In this document: in pieces, positions 11,401 through 22,316 of the stretch
Position numbering within the stretch: position 1 is the first letter of the stretch
Layout: every line of letters begins with the position of its first letter
Assembly (NCBI GenBank): GCA_002081555.1
Contig: MZNV01000226.1
Span: forward strand, 16,382-80,381
Direction: 5' to 3'
DNA from: Protostelium mycophagum
Taxonomy: Eukaryota > Evosea > Variosea > Protosteliida > Protosteliaceae
Length of the DNA: 64,000 nt
The notes under the pieces: generated by a model
Databases searched by the model: none
Told to the model about the DNA's origin: nothing
Seen by the model: only the letters and a program-made list of their open reading frames with translations
Translations under genes and position numbers: made by a program

Positions 11401-14195
11401 TGATCCGGTTGTATTTTTCCAAGACGCTGTCGCGCTCGTCCCTCAACACTACGAAATTCAAACTTTGAACTTGATATTCGGCGGGAAAATACCTTCTGTC
11501 TGGTGCTCTAAATCTGATTTTTCATCTTGAATTCTCTTCAAAAGAGATCGGGTGGATTCCAATTGTGAATATTTCTCTTCGGCCGCTTTCAGCCTGATTT
11601 CTGTCTCTCTTCCGGCTCTCTGAAAAGTCCCCGCAACTCCGGCAACTTTTCCCATCGCTTCAAGGTTGACACCTATCAATGTCAAAATGTGTCAATCTGA
11701 CATATGGTCACCCTTGATCACTTCGAGGAGAGGTGATTCTAGGTCAAAGAGGACCTTCTGGATATCTTCGGAGTTATTCTATGTGGTGTCAATTTGATAT
11801 TTCTGCATCTCCTTACCGATGTCAAACGAACATGAGCAGCTTGAATTACTCTTGACACCGTATCATCAGCCTCTTCATGAAGCATCTTGAGGGTTGCGGC
11901 AGCCTGCGATAATACATTTAATCTTTCGCGAAATTTCGTTGAAATTGCCAACCTCCTTCATGATCACTTCTCGAGTGTTGATCTCATCCTCTTTTTCTGA
12001 ATTCAGAGCCGACCAGTACTCCGTGAGCAATTTTGTCTCTTGGTAAACTACCTGAAAATTCGATGAGATTTTGAGGAAATTTCGACCCACCTCCAACTGC
12101 CGGATTTTGTTCTTGAGCTCACTATTTACTTCTGCAAATTTGATGTTCTCTCTGGACAATCTTTCGACTTGTTCTGTTTTCGTTGCCGCTTCTAATTCTG
12201 CAGCCATCAACTTGGATTCTGCGGCGTCCGCCTGTTTCCTGCGAAAATTCAATTGATTATCACGCTTTACGCAAAAAAATCGGATTCGTTAAAAATAAAA
12301 TAATTCATCTGAATGATCTGATTTGATCACATTTAATTTGACACAAAAATCATCAAAAATTAATTGGACATGCGCAGACAGAAAAACAGCAAATCGTTCA
12401 AAACCGACTGACCTGAGAGTTTGAATCTTGATACCAGCATGATCAATCTCTTTAGACATCTCTTCACATCTTTGGTCGGCATTCTCCAGCTGACTGGTGA
12501 GAGTCCTCCTGTTCTGTTCTTCAGATTTCATTCTGAAGGTTTGATCTTTCACGAGTCTTTGTGACTCTTCCAATTGTTGTTGGTAGTCTTCGATTTTCTC
12601 GTTGAGGCTATTCTTGGTGTTTTCCAGCATATCCGTCAATCTGACAATCTACAACGATATGAATGGGGATTTTGAATTTAATATTTGAAACAAAATTTGG
12701 CGGCAAAAATCACCCTCTCTTCAGAGATTTTCATGCGGTTGTCCATATCGGATTCGTGTTTTTTTGTCAATTTCCTCAGCTCATCCTCGTGGCTCTCCAT
12801 CAGTTGAGAGATCTGCTCTTCGTATTCTCTTCGACTGACGCTATCCTGATTTTTCTCAGAATTTTCTTTCAATATCGCGAGATTTCGACGAAAAATCACG
12901 TGTAGGGAGGATTTCAGTTGACGGTTCTGGTCTGTTATGCTTTGGTATTCCTCAGAAAGCCCCAACAAATCTTTTTCAAAACGGTCTGCAGTCTCCTTCC
13001 ATTTGTGTTCCTCCAACCTGACCATTTCCACCTCCTCCTTTCGAATGTAAGCTGCAATATTGTGGTGTTGAATGTCTAAAACCCACCTTTAATTCGGCGA
13101 TTTTCTGTCTGAATGTGGGGATCTTCTCGGCGTCGAGTTGTTCTTGTAGTGCATATTTGTCTTTCAAGTTGAAACGAAGATTCTCAGATTCTTCCAACTT
13201 TCTCGTGATCAATTCTAAATCTTCTTGAAGAGATTTTATCCTGTTCGTTTCATATTTTTGAAACGGGTCCTATGCGTCTCAATTATTTGTAACCATCTAC
13301 AATGATGTAAAAGACTACTCTATTAGAATTGCTGAAACTCGAGGAGAGGATTGTGTCATCCAAATTCTCTTGCAGCGTCCTGAAACACTTGGAAATCTCG
13401 TTAATGATTTCATTCTTCTCTTTCGATTGCGACCGTCTCAAAAGGTCCTGATGACGTCATCGCGTGATCTGAGGCATCTAAATATTACCTGTATGGCATC
13501 TCGCATTTGTACATTTTGTATTTCCAACTCTTCCCTTCTCCTCTCTTCTTTTCTCAATTGTTCTTGTAGATTTTCTGAAAATCAAGAAAAATCATGATAA
13601 ATTTAATCTTCACAGTATATATGACTATCTGTCATCTGCCAAAATTGTACAGATGACACTCAAAGTTCAGGCGGTAATAAAGAGATATGAAGATACGATT
13701 CAGTTGTTTCTGGTGCGCAATGGACTGCTGGCTCTGTGCTTGAAAATTCTGAAGCTGTACACCGCAGTCTGTGATGTCTTGCAAGATTTTCTCGACATAA
13801 TCTTCTTTCTCTATTTCAAATAAGAAGATGAAGCAATTGTGAGAGTTTTTACCAGAAGAGAGGGAATCCTCAATGATTTCGGAAATGCGCGTCTAATGAG
13901 GAGTGAGCGATGGAGATGAGGGATTCATGATGTAATTAAGAACTTACATGAACATAGTTCGCGCTGGTCCGATCTCGGCTCATGATTCTGATGACTTCAT
14001 CTCTTTCCAGCTTATCACAGGTGTCCTTCAGCCTCTATGATGTCTTTTCAATCAGATCGTCCACATTTCATCAAATGAATTCGATATCGGTCCGTAGTGA
14101 TCACATTTTTAGGTCGATTTTGTTTGTCTCACCTCACAAAAGTGGTCTACTCTGTCTTTGGCGTATTTAGACCGGAACGCAGAACGGGATTCCAT
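8471..14195 (-). CDS. Very long coiled-coil protein, possibly cytoskeletal or basal-body
   Basis: The ATG at 14195 opens a first exon MESRSAFRSKYAKDRVDHFC; phase-consistent exons follow (LKDTCDKLERDEVIRIMSRD, SEIIEDSLSS, EDYVEKILQDITDC). About 25 more short exons of almost unbroken heptad repeat continue to the end, with a total length of the order of 1,300 residues. The last exon is Ser/Thr/Arg-rich (NLAPNFSSSTGSLGGR, then STTQYN), with TGA at 8471-8473. A disordered Ser-rich tail after a rod is common in centrosomal, basal-body and intermediate-filament-like proteins, but I cannot name the family. Many introns carry CGAAATTTC or TCTACAACG words. Exon edges in the middle were not all resolved, and two adjoining genes cannot be fully excluded. 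Confidence 0.75.
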
Positions 14196-14382
14196 CACAG
14201 AGAAAGGAAGGCTGCCGTCTGCGCAGAGTTTTGGCGGGAATCGTTGTGTTTTAAATTTTGCGCAAATTCGCGGATCTGCGACCAAATACAGCTGAAATTA
14301 AAATATTATTTTACACATAGTGAGTGAAGTTGATTTCATTTTAAGTTTGTACGCAGATACACAAACACAAACACAACAGACC

Positions 14383-14680
14383 ATGCAGGCCATTCCAGTG
14401 TATATTATTCATCATCTACCTGTGATCATTGTGATGAAATCAGTCCATAAGAGGAGTTTCGAAGAGGTCCTGGAAGGATCAGAGCCTGGAAGAATCGTCC
14501 TGTCTATTAATGACATAGATGAGCTTGTCTCTACATCACAAGAAGATAGCCAGCTTTGGCTTAGAAAAGGATCTGTACAAAAATGTTCTTAAGGAGTTAA
14601 GGGTTCACAACGATGCAATGGAGGGCATCGTCTATGGAATGAAGGCCTTCACTGCTATAGCAAACACTTGCTCTATCTAA
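14383..14680 (+). CDS. Small helical protein, structure uncertain
   Basis: The last exon is clear (KDLYKNVLKELRVHNDAMEG, then GMKAFTAIANTCSI, TAA at 14678-14680). Upstream, RSFEEVLEGSEPGRIVLSIN and DELVSTSQEDSQ lie in a different frame, so one short intron must intervene. A possible start is ATG 14383 followed by a 52-nt intron. The product would be a small, mostly helical protein of roughly 70-90 residues, the size of a BLOC/BORC-type subunit, though no specific match is claimed. It is divergent from the long coiled-coil gene, whose start is at 14195. Confidence 0.5.
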
Positions 14681-14956
14681 TGAACGTGACCGAAGGCGGT
14701 TGTACTTGTCTGTGATATATGATACAAATAATATATTTTATTTTCCAAAATAGAACGTAACCTATCGTCGTCGTACGAGGAGATGATTAACAACACACAT
14801 CGAAATTTCTCAAACATTACCAAGAATGGAAGATGATGAGCCCACTGATCATGATAGCTGCTAATCGTGAAGGATCAAGACATCATTCTTCACAATCAGT
14901 TAAAAGAATAAGAAGGATATGTTTATGTCCATCACTGCTCGCCCTCTCTCCTATCA

Positions 14957-17107
14957 TCAGTCAACAGATCGTTTTTTGGTCTTCTACAACGGTGTAGACC
15001 CACCTTCTTTCTTTGGCGGGAGATCTATCCTGGGGGGACCCCTCCCTCCCCCTCTTCCCTCTGCTGTCTCGTTGTACAGACCGACTCGGTCGGCTTCTTT
15101 CGTCACGATCTACAACGTGTCAATAGAGATTTTCCCGCCAAATTGTACCCTCTCGCGAAACAGAAGGTTCTCGGTAACTACCGCGGTCGTCGCGGTGTCT
15201 ACTGTGGTCATCACGGTTACTTCCACGATCTCGACTCTCGCTCCTCTCATTCTCTCTGTACACATCAGCTCATTGCACATGAGATGTCAATTTGACACCT
15301 TCTATCAACTGGCGGCTTCGAGAAAGTTCTTCGAAAATCCGTCTCGTATTCACCCCCAGGGTTGGCAAAAGGGTGTAAAAAATTACAGTCGTGTCCCCTT
15401 GCGCATCTTTTTCGCAGATATTGACCGCAGATCGCAGAATTCCAAGCTGTGACAGGAGATGCCTCACAACCCGTCCAGACAAATTCTGAAATTTCGGTGA
15501 GATTTCGCGATGGTTGTAATGGCACCTGGCATGAGCTGTTTCCCGCCAAAAAATCTACCCATGAGAGATTGATAAGCAAAAAGAGCTGCATCTTGTTCCT
15601 TATATTGTACATAAACATTCCCTCGCAATTGTGGGGAGTGATTACTGCACACCTCTCTTCTTCAATTTCAAATTTTAAATAGTGGATTATGGCGGGAAAA
15701 TCAGAGGTTATGAAAAGAGTTGAGTGATCAAAGAGTTGAATGTTTAAAAGAGTTCGTCACGAGGGCTTCCCAAGTGGTCTCCCACCTTAGTACTGGCCTC
15801 GCTCAGACACGCTTGACTTCGCAGTGCGGCAAGGGATGCGGTAGACTGTGTCGATATGAACGAACCCGAAGGGTTTTACTGTTTCCACAAACAAAATCCT
15901 CGCACTTGGCATTTTCGTGCCATATATAAATCTATTTTTCCCATGCAATAAGATATCATATAGGATGCACAATCGAGATATCTTACTTTGAACACGGAAA
16001 TTTCTCCGGCGATTTCGAATTCCACAATCACATCCGAATAAAAATCTTTGAAATGTTTCTTTAACTCGGAGTCCTCGTGCTATTCCACGTCATTCTTTCT
16101 GAAATTCTGAATCTACACCGAGCCAATTTTGGAGCTCATCAAAACAAAAAGAGTGAAAATACAGTTTTAGAGTGGGCATTAAAGAGGACAGATAGATCTG
16201 TACCTGCAGATTGTCTTCTTCATCTGGTAGATCTGTCAGGCCCGGGCCGTCGTACATATTACGCATGAGGAGTGTCTTTGTGACTTTTGGGAAGGGGTGG
16301 ATCCTTCCACATTTCTCTGCATATCTACAACTCCCCGTTTTCAAAAAGAACGAGCAGTAAGGGCTGTCCTGGGCCACGTCAGTTACCGAAGAGGATCACG
16401 GTTGTAACCGAAAAGATTTGAATCTGACAAGTACAAATTGATCAAGGTTTTGTGATAATATTTTCTTGTCTATATGCAAGATTTTTAAGATGGGCAAATA
16501 TTACCTTCTCAGCAGTGAAATTAGCTGGGTCTGCCTCTTTTGCTCTGGCTTCAGCTGCCGCATGAGCTGCAGCTTCTTTAGCCTTCCTTCGTTGTTCTAT
16601 TATCTTCTCGAGCTTCTCTTTTCTTTCTTGTTGCTGCCTCTCTTTCCTCTCCTTGTCCTAAGATCGATTAGAAGATCATTAATGTTCGAGCTGGACTTAG
16701 TCAATATAATCATAATTCTTGAAAAGAGAAATATGATGGTCATCAGATCATTTGGACAATTCAATCGAGCGAAAACAGCTTGCCTCCTTTTCTTGTTGTA
16801 TTTTTCGAGCTGTCTCTTCTTCCATCAACTTTCCCTTCAGTTCCCACTGTTCGATCTCCTTCTGGAGTTGAATCTTCTCTAATTCCTCTCTCCTTTTCTC
16901 CTCTTCAAGGTCATCAGTGCTCTCTTCCACTTTACTATCGTCATCTTTTCGTTGGTGTGCTTCTTCTACTCTCTTGTTGGATCGTTTGGCTTTCTTCTTC
17001 TGTTTGATCTTCTCTTTTCGGGAGAGAGGCTTAGTAACATCTTTAGTTGTATCTGGTGGGTCTTGGCCGTCATTCACAGAAGTTTGAACAGTTATTGGCT
17101 CATCCAT
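14957..17107 (-). CDS. ZRSR2: U2AF35-related splicing factor ZRSR2 (Urp)
   Basis: ZRSR2 recognises 3' splice sites and is chiefly known from U12-type (minor spliceosome) introns. From the start at 17107 come a Lys/Glu-rich coiled N-terminus, then a first CCCH finger ([20 protein letters not shown]) and [18 protein letters not shown]. The U2AF-homology RRM follows ([19 protein letters not shown], then [20 protein letters not shown]), then a second finger ([26 protein letters not shown]). It ends in an Arg/Ser-rich tail ([20 protein letters not shown]). Order and spacing fit ZRSR2 rather than canonical U2AF1. The intron between the two RRM halves, about 15656-15985, houses a 5S rRNA gene on the same strand. 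The last junction may be a 20-nt intron (see findings), so the stop is at 14957 or 14961. Confidence 0.92.
15750..15867 (-). rRNA. 5S ribosomal RNA, copy 1, inside a ZRSR2 intron
   Basis: The 118-nt minus-strand sequence has the 5S signature GTACTAAGGTGGGAGACC. Its ends pair as helix I: 5' GGGTTCGT with 3' ACGAACTC. A TTTT run directly after the 3' end fits an RNA polymerase III terminator. It lies in a ZRSR2 intron in the host's transcription direction and is almost identical to the copy at 55443-55560. Confidence 0.95.
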
Positions 17108-17187
17108 TTTGTGAGGTGATGTGTCGTTTTCGTAATAATTTTGTGAAGATCAGATCACATTTCCGAATTTGCATAAACAGAAACAAC
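17108..17187. promoter_or_regulatory. 80-bp divergent promoter, ZRSR2 / WDR4
   Basis: Only 80 bp separate the ZRSR2 start (minus) from the WDR4 start (plus), so this gap must carry both 5' UTRs and core promoters. No TATA box is evident. Confidence 0.6.
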
Positions 17188-18941
17188 ATGGAAAGGCTTC
17201 CCGTTCATCTTCTTAGTTTCGACCAAAAGGGAGAGTTATTAACCTTCGCTAGTGGAAGCAAATTTCACGTGGTTAATCTCAAGTGAGAAGATATTTCAGC
17301 CATATCTTGCTGATGTTTCTAGGGAGGGAAAGGTGATCACATCAGATGACCTCCAAAACCAGAACCACACAGACGTCGTCAGAACCGTCAGATTTGATAG
17401 CGAAGGGAAATTGTTGGTGACAGCAGGAGATGATAAGCTTGTTAGGGTGTGGAACACACAAGAATGGAAATGTGTATCATCGAAGTGAGTCCACATTCAT
17501 CTCGAGTCATGTCTTCTGTATCCATCGTTTCGAACAAAATGAGGAAAGGACCGCATGATACGTACCTCATTCCTCTGAAGAATGAGGTACGTATCATCTG
17601 ATTAAACAACTCTTTAATGCTGAACAAGTTCAACTGACCGTGCTCAATTCTCATGACACATTTTCAGAAAACATGGCAAGAAGATCTCTACCGTCGCGCT
17701 CGCCACCTCTGGCGCCTCATCCAAAGTGATCTACTCTGACAAATTCGGCGATGTCTACGAGAGCAATGTCGACAATCTAGAGCTCAGCGAATTGATTTTG
17801 GGCCACTGTTCCACAGTGACCTACATGGTGGGTTTGACACGATAATTTCCAAAAGAATCTCTACGAAATTTCTACGAAATTTCAAAACCTGAACAGTTGT
17901 AGATCTTGTCTCCTCAAGGCGATTTTCTACTGACTTCTGACCGTGACGAGAAGATCCGTGTCTCAAATTATCCTGCCGCATACGACATTCAATCTTACTG
18001 TTTGGGACACACAAGGTGATTTTCATCAATCATTTCAACATTTTCTTAACATAATAAAAAAATTTGTGCTCAGCCAAAAATATGTCGGCAAAATAAATCA
18101 GAATGGCTTTGTAAAAGTGAAATACACTTTGGTAATTGCCAGTGATGCCTTCAGAGGACGTTTGCCAAAAATGTTTAAGTGATTCATTCTCTTCAGAATG
18201 GTTTCCCGCCTTGTCATCCCACAAAGTGCACCAGAGTTTTTGATTTCTGGTGGAAGCGACGGAACTTTGAGACTTTGGAACTACACCTCGGGTCAATTGA
18301 TTGAGACGGTTCAACTTGAAAATACGGTAGGTCTATTTATAGAAGGCTTGGACTGAGTCACGTGATCAGGGCGAGGTCAAACCTAATGTGATGTCTTTGA
18401 GTTTCTCACCACAAACGTCCACACTTGCCGTCGTTGTAGAAGGGTGATCATTTTATTTTTAGAATGTAACCAAAGAAGAAATTGACCGTTGTAGATTGAA
18501 AAGTGTACAATTGTACCGCCTGGAGGCGGGAAAACTGAACAAGTCTCAAACTCTGCCCTTTGGCGCGGAGGGAGGGGTCCTCCTCGGTGCAGAATTCCAC
18601 CCCGACGGATCACTTTACGCATTCGGAAAAAACCCCGAGATTTTCCAGTACATGCTGAGAGACGGCCAGTACACCGCCGCTGTCGACGTTTCTTCGACCC
18701 TCGCGACGATCAACGGCCTCCTCACAGAAGGTGAGAGAAAACGTCGACATCTCAGAGCTGAAAGTGTACAGTCTCCAAAGAAGAACTGGAAAAGTTGATG
18801 AAAAGTCTGTCTCTGGAATCCATCAGAAAGTTGGACAATGACGAATTCCAAGCTAAAGAGGCAGCTTGGAAAGAGATCAAAAAGCAGAGGAAAGAAGATG
18901 CACAAAAAGAGCAGAAGGGGGAGGAGAATAAAGCAGAGTGA
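17188..18941 (+). CDS. WDR4: tRNA (guanine-N7) methyltransferase non-catalytic subunit WDR4/Trm82
   Basis: WDR4 is the WD40 partner of METTL1/Trm8 in m7G46 methylation of tRNA. The ATG at 17188 begins [21 protein letters not shown] 40-nt intron joins VVNL to [16 protein letters not shown] repeats follow: [54 protein letters not shown]; then the family-typical [20 protein letters not shown] with [17 protein letters not shown]. The last exons give a charged helical tail ([20 protein letters not shown]), TGA at 18939-18941. At least eight short introns are present, two of them ending at TTGTAG. Tail to tail with the next gene, with 113 bp between stops. Confidence 0.9.
17556..17596. repeat. Perfect 17-bp stem hairpin in a WDR4 intron
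   Basis: The arms at 17556-17572 and 17580-17596 are exact reverse complements (TGATACGTACCTCATTC), with a 7-nt loop CTCTGAA. It lies in the middle of an intron of about 180 nt. Confidence 0.9.
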
Positions 18942-19054
18942 TCTTTATGAAAAGTACATTCAACTATTGTTGGAATGGATCTTCTGGCATATCTGTTGGA
19001 ATGACCAAGACATGACAGAAGATCTTTGTGAACGAGATTATCCAGGTATATTTA

Positions 19055-20528
19055 TTACAAGTATGCTTTATAATCTTCTGAGTTGAGCTTGTAAGCCCAG
19101 TGCTGGAGTGTCTGTCTCACTTGGGGTGATACGCTGTCATCATCTACAGCTTCTTCACCTCCATTCTGTGCGACTTTTCTCACCAAACTCGTCTTGAATC
19201 TGCGAATTATTCAGAAATCGTTGTAGATCAGCCCTCATCCCGTCACCTGCCGTTAGGTCCACAAACTCCAGCCCATCTCCTTATCTGCCTGTCGTCATCC
19301 GGTGTCCTGCGTCCCATGTAGAACCTGTCAGTGTCACGTCAAACTGTCAAATTGACATGTGTCACCTGCAATACCACTGGAACCAACCTCTTGGATCTTG
19401 GGCCCTGATCCACCCTGCATTCTCCCATTCTTCTAAGCCTTGTCCCGCCTTCATGTTGTACTTATTCACCTAGACACTCTCAACTTCTGACCATCTACAA
19501 CGGTGTAGACATACGCTGATGTCGTATTCATCGGAGGCAAGCATCTTGTCGGTGTCGAGGCCGCTGTACCATTCTGCAGGAAATTCATCAAAATCTGCAG
19601 GGAAATCTCTCTTGGCCACTCTTGAGTGTATCGGCCTGGTTGAATTAAATAATAATAATATTGTTATTTATTATTATTTATAATAATACTATCTACAACG
19701 AAATATACTCTCCAGAATTTCACATCACTGAAAAACAAAAAATGTTCAATTCCCACCTGAAGAAGGTTCCGCCAAAAGAACCCATTCTCATGATCTCTTC
19801 TGGTGTCAAATTTGGCTGGAAATGTTGATAGCCTATTCCTTTTTAATAACAATAATCACAATCATCTTAGATTATGTCATGACGTCATACCGTTTTCGAA
19901 CAACACCACACCAGTCTGAGGATCTCTATCAGGAGTGGGGGCCACAAAAGAGGGGTCGTATTCATCATCGACAATATCGGGAAACTCTGGCATGGGAAGG
20001 TGCCTGAACATAATTCAATTCTGTTCTTTGTGCAAGCAGATAGACACAAAATGGGTTGGGATCGCAATCATAAGATGTTCGCAGACTGTACAACTTACTT
20101 CAAGCTCACTCGGCCACCTCTATCAGCTTTGATCAGCTCAACTTCTGCCTGCTGTATTGTATCTTTGTAGCTGGGTGCCTGCTGCCCGGCGATTCTGGCG
20201 GATTTTCTGGGCTCTAGAACCCTCTCTGGCGTGATTCGGCGCTTCGGTGTCGTCTTCTGTTTTTTGGGAAGAGCCGGCTGAAGCGGCTGAAAAATGTCAT
20301 CAATAACAAGACCGAAAAAAGGGCAATGTCAGGTGATCCTTGCAGATAACACACCTTCAAACGAGTGGCTTCAGCGTCCAGGCCGAGATCATCCAAAAGT
20401 CTCTGGTTGTTTCTAATATTCTCTAATCTAGCCCTCTCATATTCGCTTATGTCTTCTTTCATCTTTTCGTCGTCTTCTCCGTGCGTTGATTGTGTGATTA
20501 TTGTATCACATCGAAAAGCTTCATGCAC
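19055..20528 (-). CDS. Conserved protein of unknown function with a Trp/Gly-rich C-terminal domain
   Basis: The start is 20528 (MHEAFRCDTIITQ) or the later MKEDISEYERARLENIRNNQ near 20463. The N-terminus resembles the ENIRNNQRLL helix seen in several nuclear proteins and is followed by a basic linker (KKQKTTPKRRITPERVLEPR). Phase-checked exons then give NLTPEEIMRMGSFGGTFFRP, FDEFPAEWYSGLDTDKMLAS, DEYDISVNKYNMKAGQGLEE, DPRGWFQWYCRFYMGRRTPD and VRQTLQHWAYKLNS, with TAA at 19055-19057. I recall this dense block from uncharacterised fungal and protist proteins without an assigned role. Dense Trp, Gly and Asp conservation suggests a compact, possibly enzymatic or DNA-associated domain. Its 41-50 nt introns each contain one palindromic word. 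Confidence 0.8.
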
Positions 20529-21038
20529 GTGACCGAAATTTGGTGGAAAAGTGGACGAAAATGAGCAGAATCCTCGAAATATAAATGTATTCTACAATTA
20601 CCGATGTATTAATATTGAATATATTTATATTTATTAATACCCTTGTTTATTCTGCACGGATGTCACACGAGCGTATATCATGCCTTTGGTTGTCACACTG
20701 GGCTCCCATCCCAGCCGATATTCACATGTAGTCCCGCTCCTCTAAACCTCCCGTACAAAAAGCCTCATTGGTACAAAACCAAAGCTCCTTCCAGAAACCA
20801 AGGAGTGGGCGGGTGTCTCCTGCAAAGAAATAAAAGGAATGACAATGACTCTATTAGCTCTGTAACTAGATATTCTACAGAGTTGTAGATCGCCAAGCAG
20901 TCCAGACTGCACAACGAATTCCTCAGCACGAGAGTTTACGTGGTATTAACGTGCTGTCCAGGTCTGAGTGTTTGTATTTAATAATTTGGTAAAAAAAGAA
21001 TTTTTTGCAAAGAAAATTATAAATAAAATCGGTTTATT
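20529..21038. other. Intergenic stretch
   Basis: 510 bp between the conserved-protein start (minus) and the SNARE stop (minus). It contains AT-rich runs, a CACGTG box just upstream of the start at 20528, and one GTTGTAGATC word at about 20882. I see no gene. Confidence 0.6.
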
Positions 21039-22108
21039 TTATGTCAAAATTCCGCCAGAACTGCCGCCAGTTTGCTTTCTGACTATCTTCACGATGATGA
21101 GAGCGACGATGGCAAGGACTAAGAGGCACATGAACCCGATCAGAATCTTGTCTGTGGCAACTCTTCTGGCAAATGCTCTCAGTTGTTTATTGGCTTCTTT
21201 CAGATTGCTTTGCACCTAACCTGACTCAATTCTCTCGTTGTAGAGACATGTGTAGATAGCGTAATATATAATTTATTTATTGAAAATACATCTTCTATTC
21301 ATCGCGAACATCGAACTAATGAGCGCGGAATTTTAAAATTCAGAGAGGTACTCATCACTTCGCAAGCAACTGGAATTACAGAGATTCATACCTCTTCAAC
21401 ACCTTCACCGACCCTCTTTAACTGGTCTGTCTGTTCTGCTAATCTGACGCTTGTCTCAGCACCCACCTAGAGAGGTCATCCTTTGATCATTTAATCAGAC
21501 GTACTCTTTTTGAATCCTCGATGGTGATGAGGGTTCTATCTAAAGCCATCAGAGAGTCATCTTGTGTCTTGGAAGCATGTGCGAGGATTTGTTCTGTGGT
21601 CATATGATCGACATTTTGTTCTGTAAAGGGTTAATAAAGACATTCGTTGATTCTCCAACAAATACAATCTGCGGACAGCGCAGATTAAATGGAATCATAA
21701 TCCACTTACTTTGTGTCCCTTCAATGTTACTCTCGTCTTGTATCCAATTAAGATCTTGAATGAGGCGGTTGATGCTCGCCTCGTATTCAGAACCTTTCTG
21801 AATATTCATGAGCCGGCATTTCTGGGTGATGATATAAACACCTTTTTATATGGATCTCCCTGAACTTTATCCAAATCTCTTAATTCGACTTTGTAACTCT
21901 TGTACACCTGCTTCACACGGGAAATACGCCCCTCTAAATGAACCATTTTCTATGCGCTACATCAATAATTCGCTTTGCCGTGACTCATCACCTCTGTGCG
22001 TTGTTCTGGTTTCATCTTCTTATTGCCTTTGATCTGGACGAGCCCAGTCTCGATCTCCTCGATGAGATCTTGCAGCTCTTGGCTGTAGTCCTCGATGATG
22101 TCGGTCAT
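21039..22108 (-). CDS. Qb-SNARE of the NPSN (novel plant SNARE) type
   Basis: The ATG at 22108 opens an N-terminal helical exon (DYSQELQDLIEEIETGLVQI, then KGNKKMKP). Later exons give EYEASINRLIQDLNWIQDES. The SNARE motif follows (TTEQILAHASKTQDDSLMAL, then DRTLITIEDS and AEQTDQLKRVGEGVEEV). The region before the anchor reads LKEANKQLRAFARRVATDK, close to the plant NPSN signature as I recall it. A C-terminal membrane anchor follows (ILIGFMCLLVLAIVALIIVK) with a short Gly/Ser-rich lumenal tail; TAA at 21039-21041. The layout is that of a tail-anchored Qb-SNARE of about 220-250 residues acting in vesicle fusion. Vti1 is the main alternative, but the QVATDK-like pre-anchor signature favours NPSN. 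Confidence 0.82.
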
Positions 22109-22316
22109 CTTCTATATCTGTTCCGTCTCTGGTTGCGCCTCCCGCTTTTGAGTCGTGTAACTCTGAAGTTTTTGACGCCTTCGGATTTGGACCACTCTCA
22201 TGCCGTGACCTGCCGTTGCAGTGCACAAAACGAACTTCCTCCAGGTGTAAAGCTGGCATTTTCAAACAAAGGAATTAAAATTAAATAAAATTTGATGATT
22301 TATTTATTTACATTAT

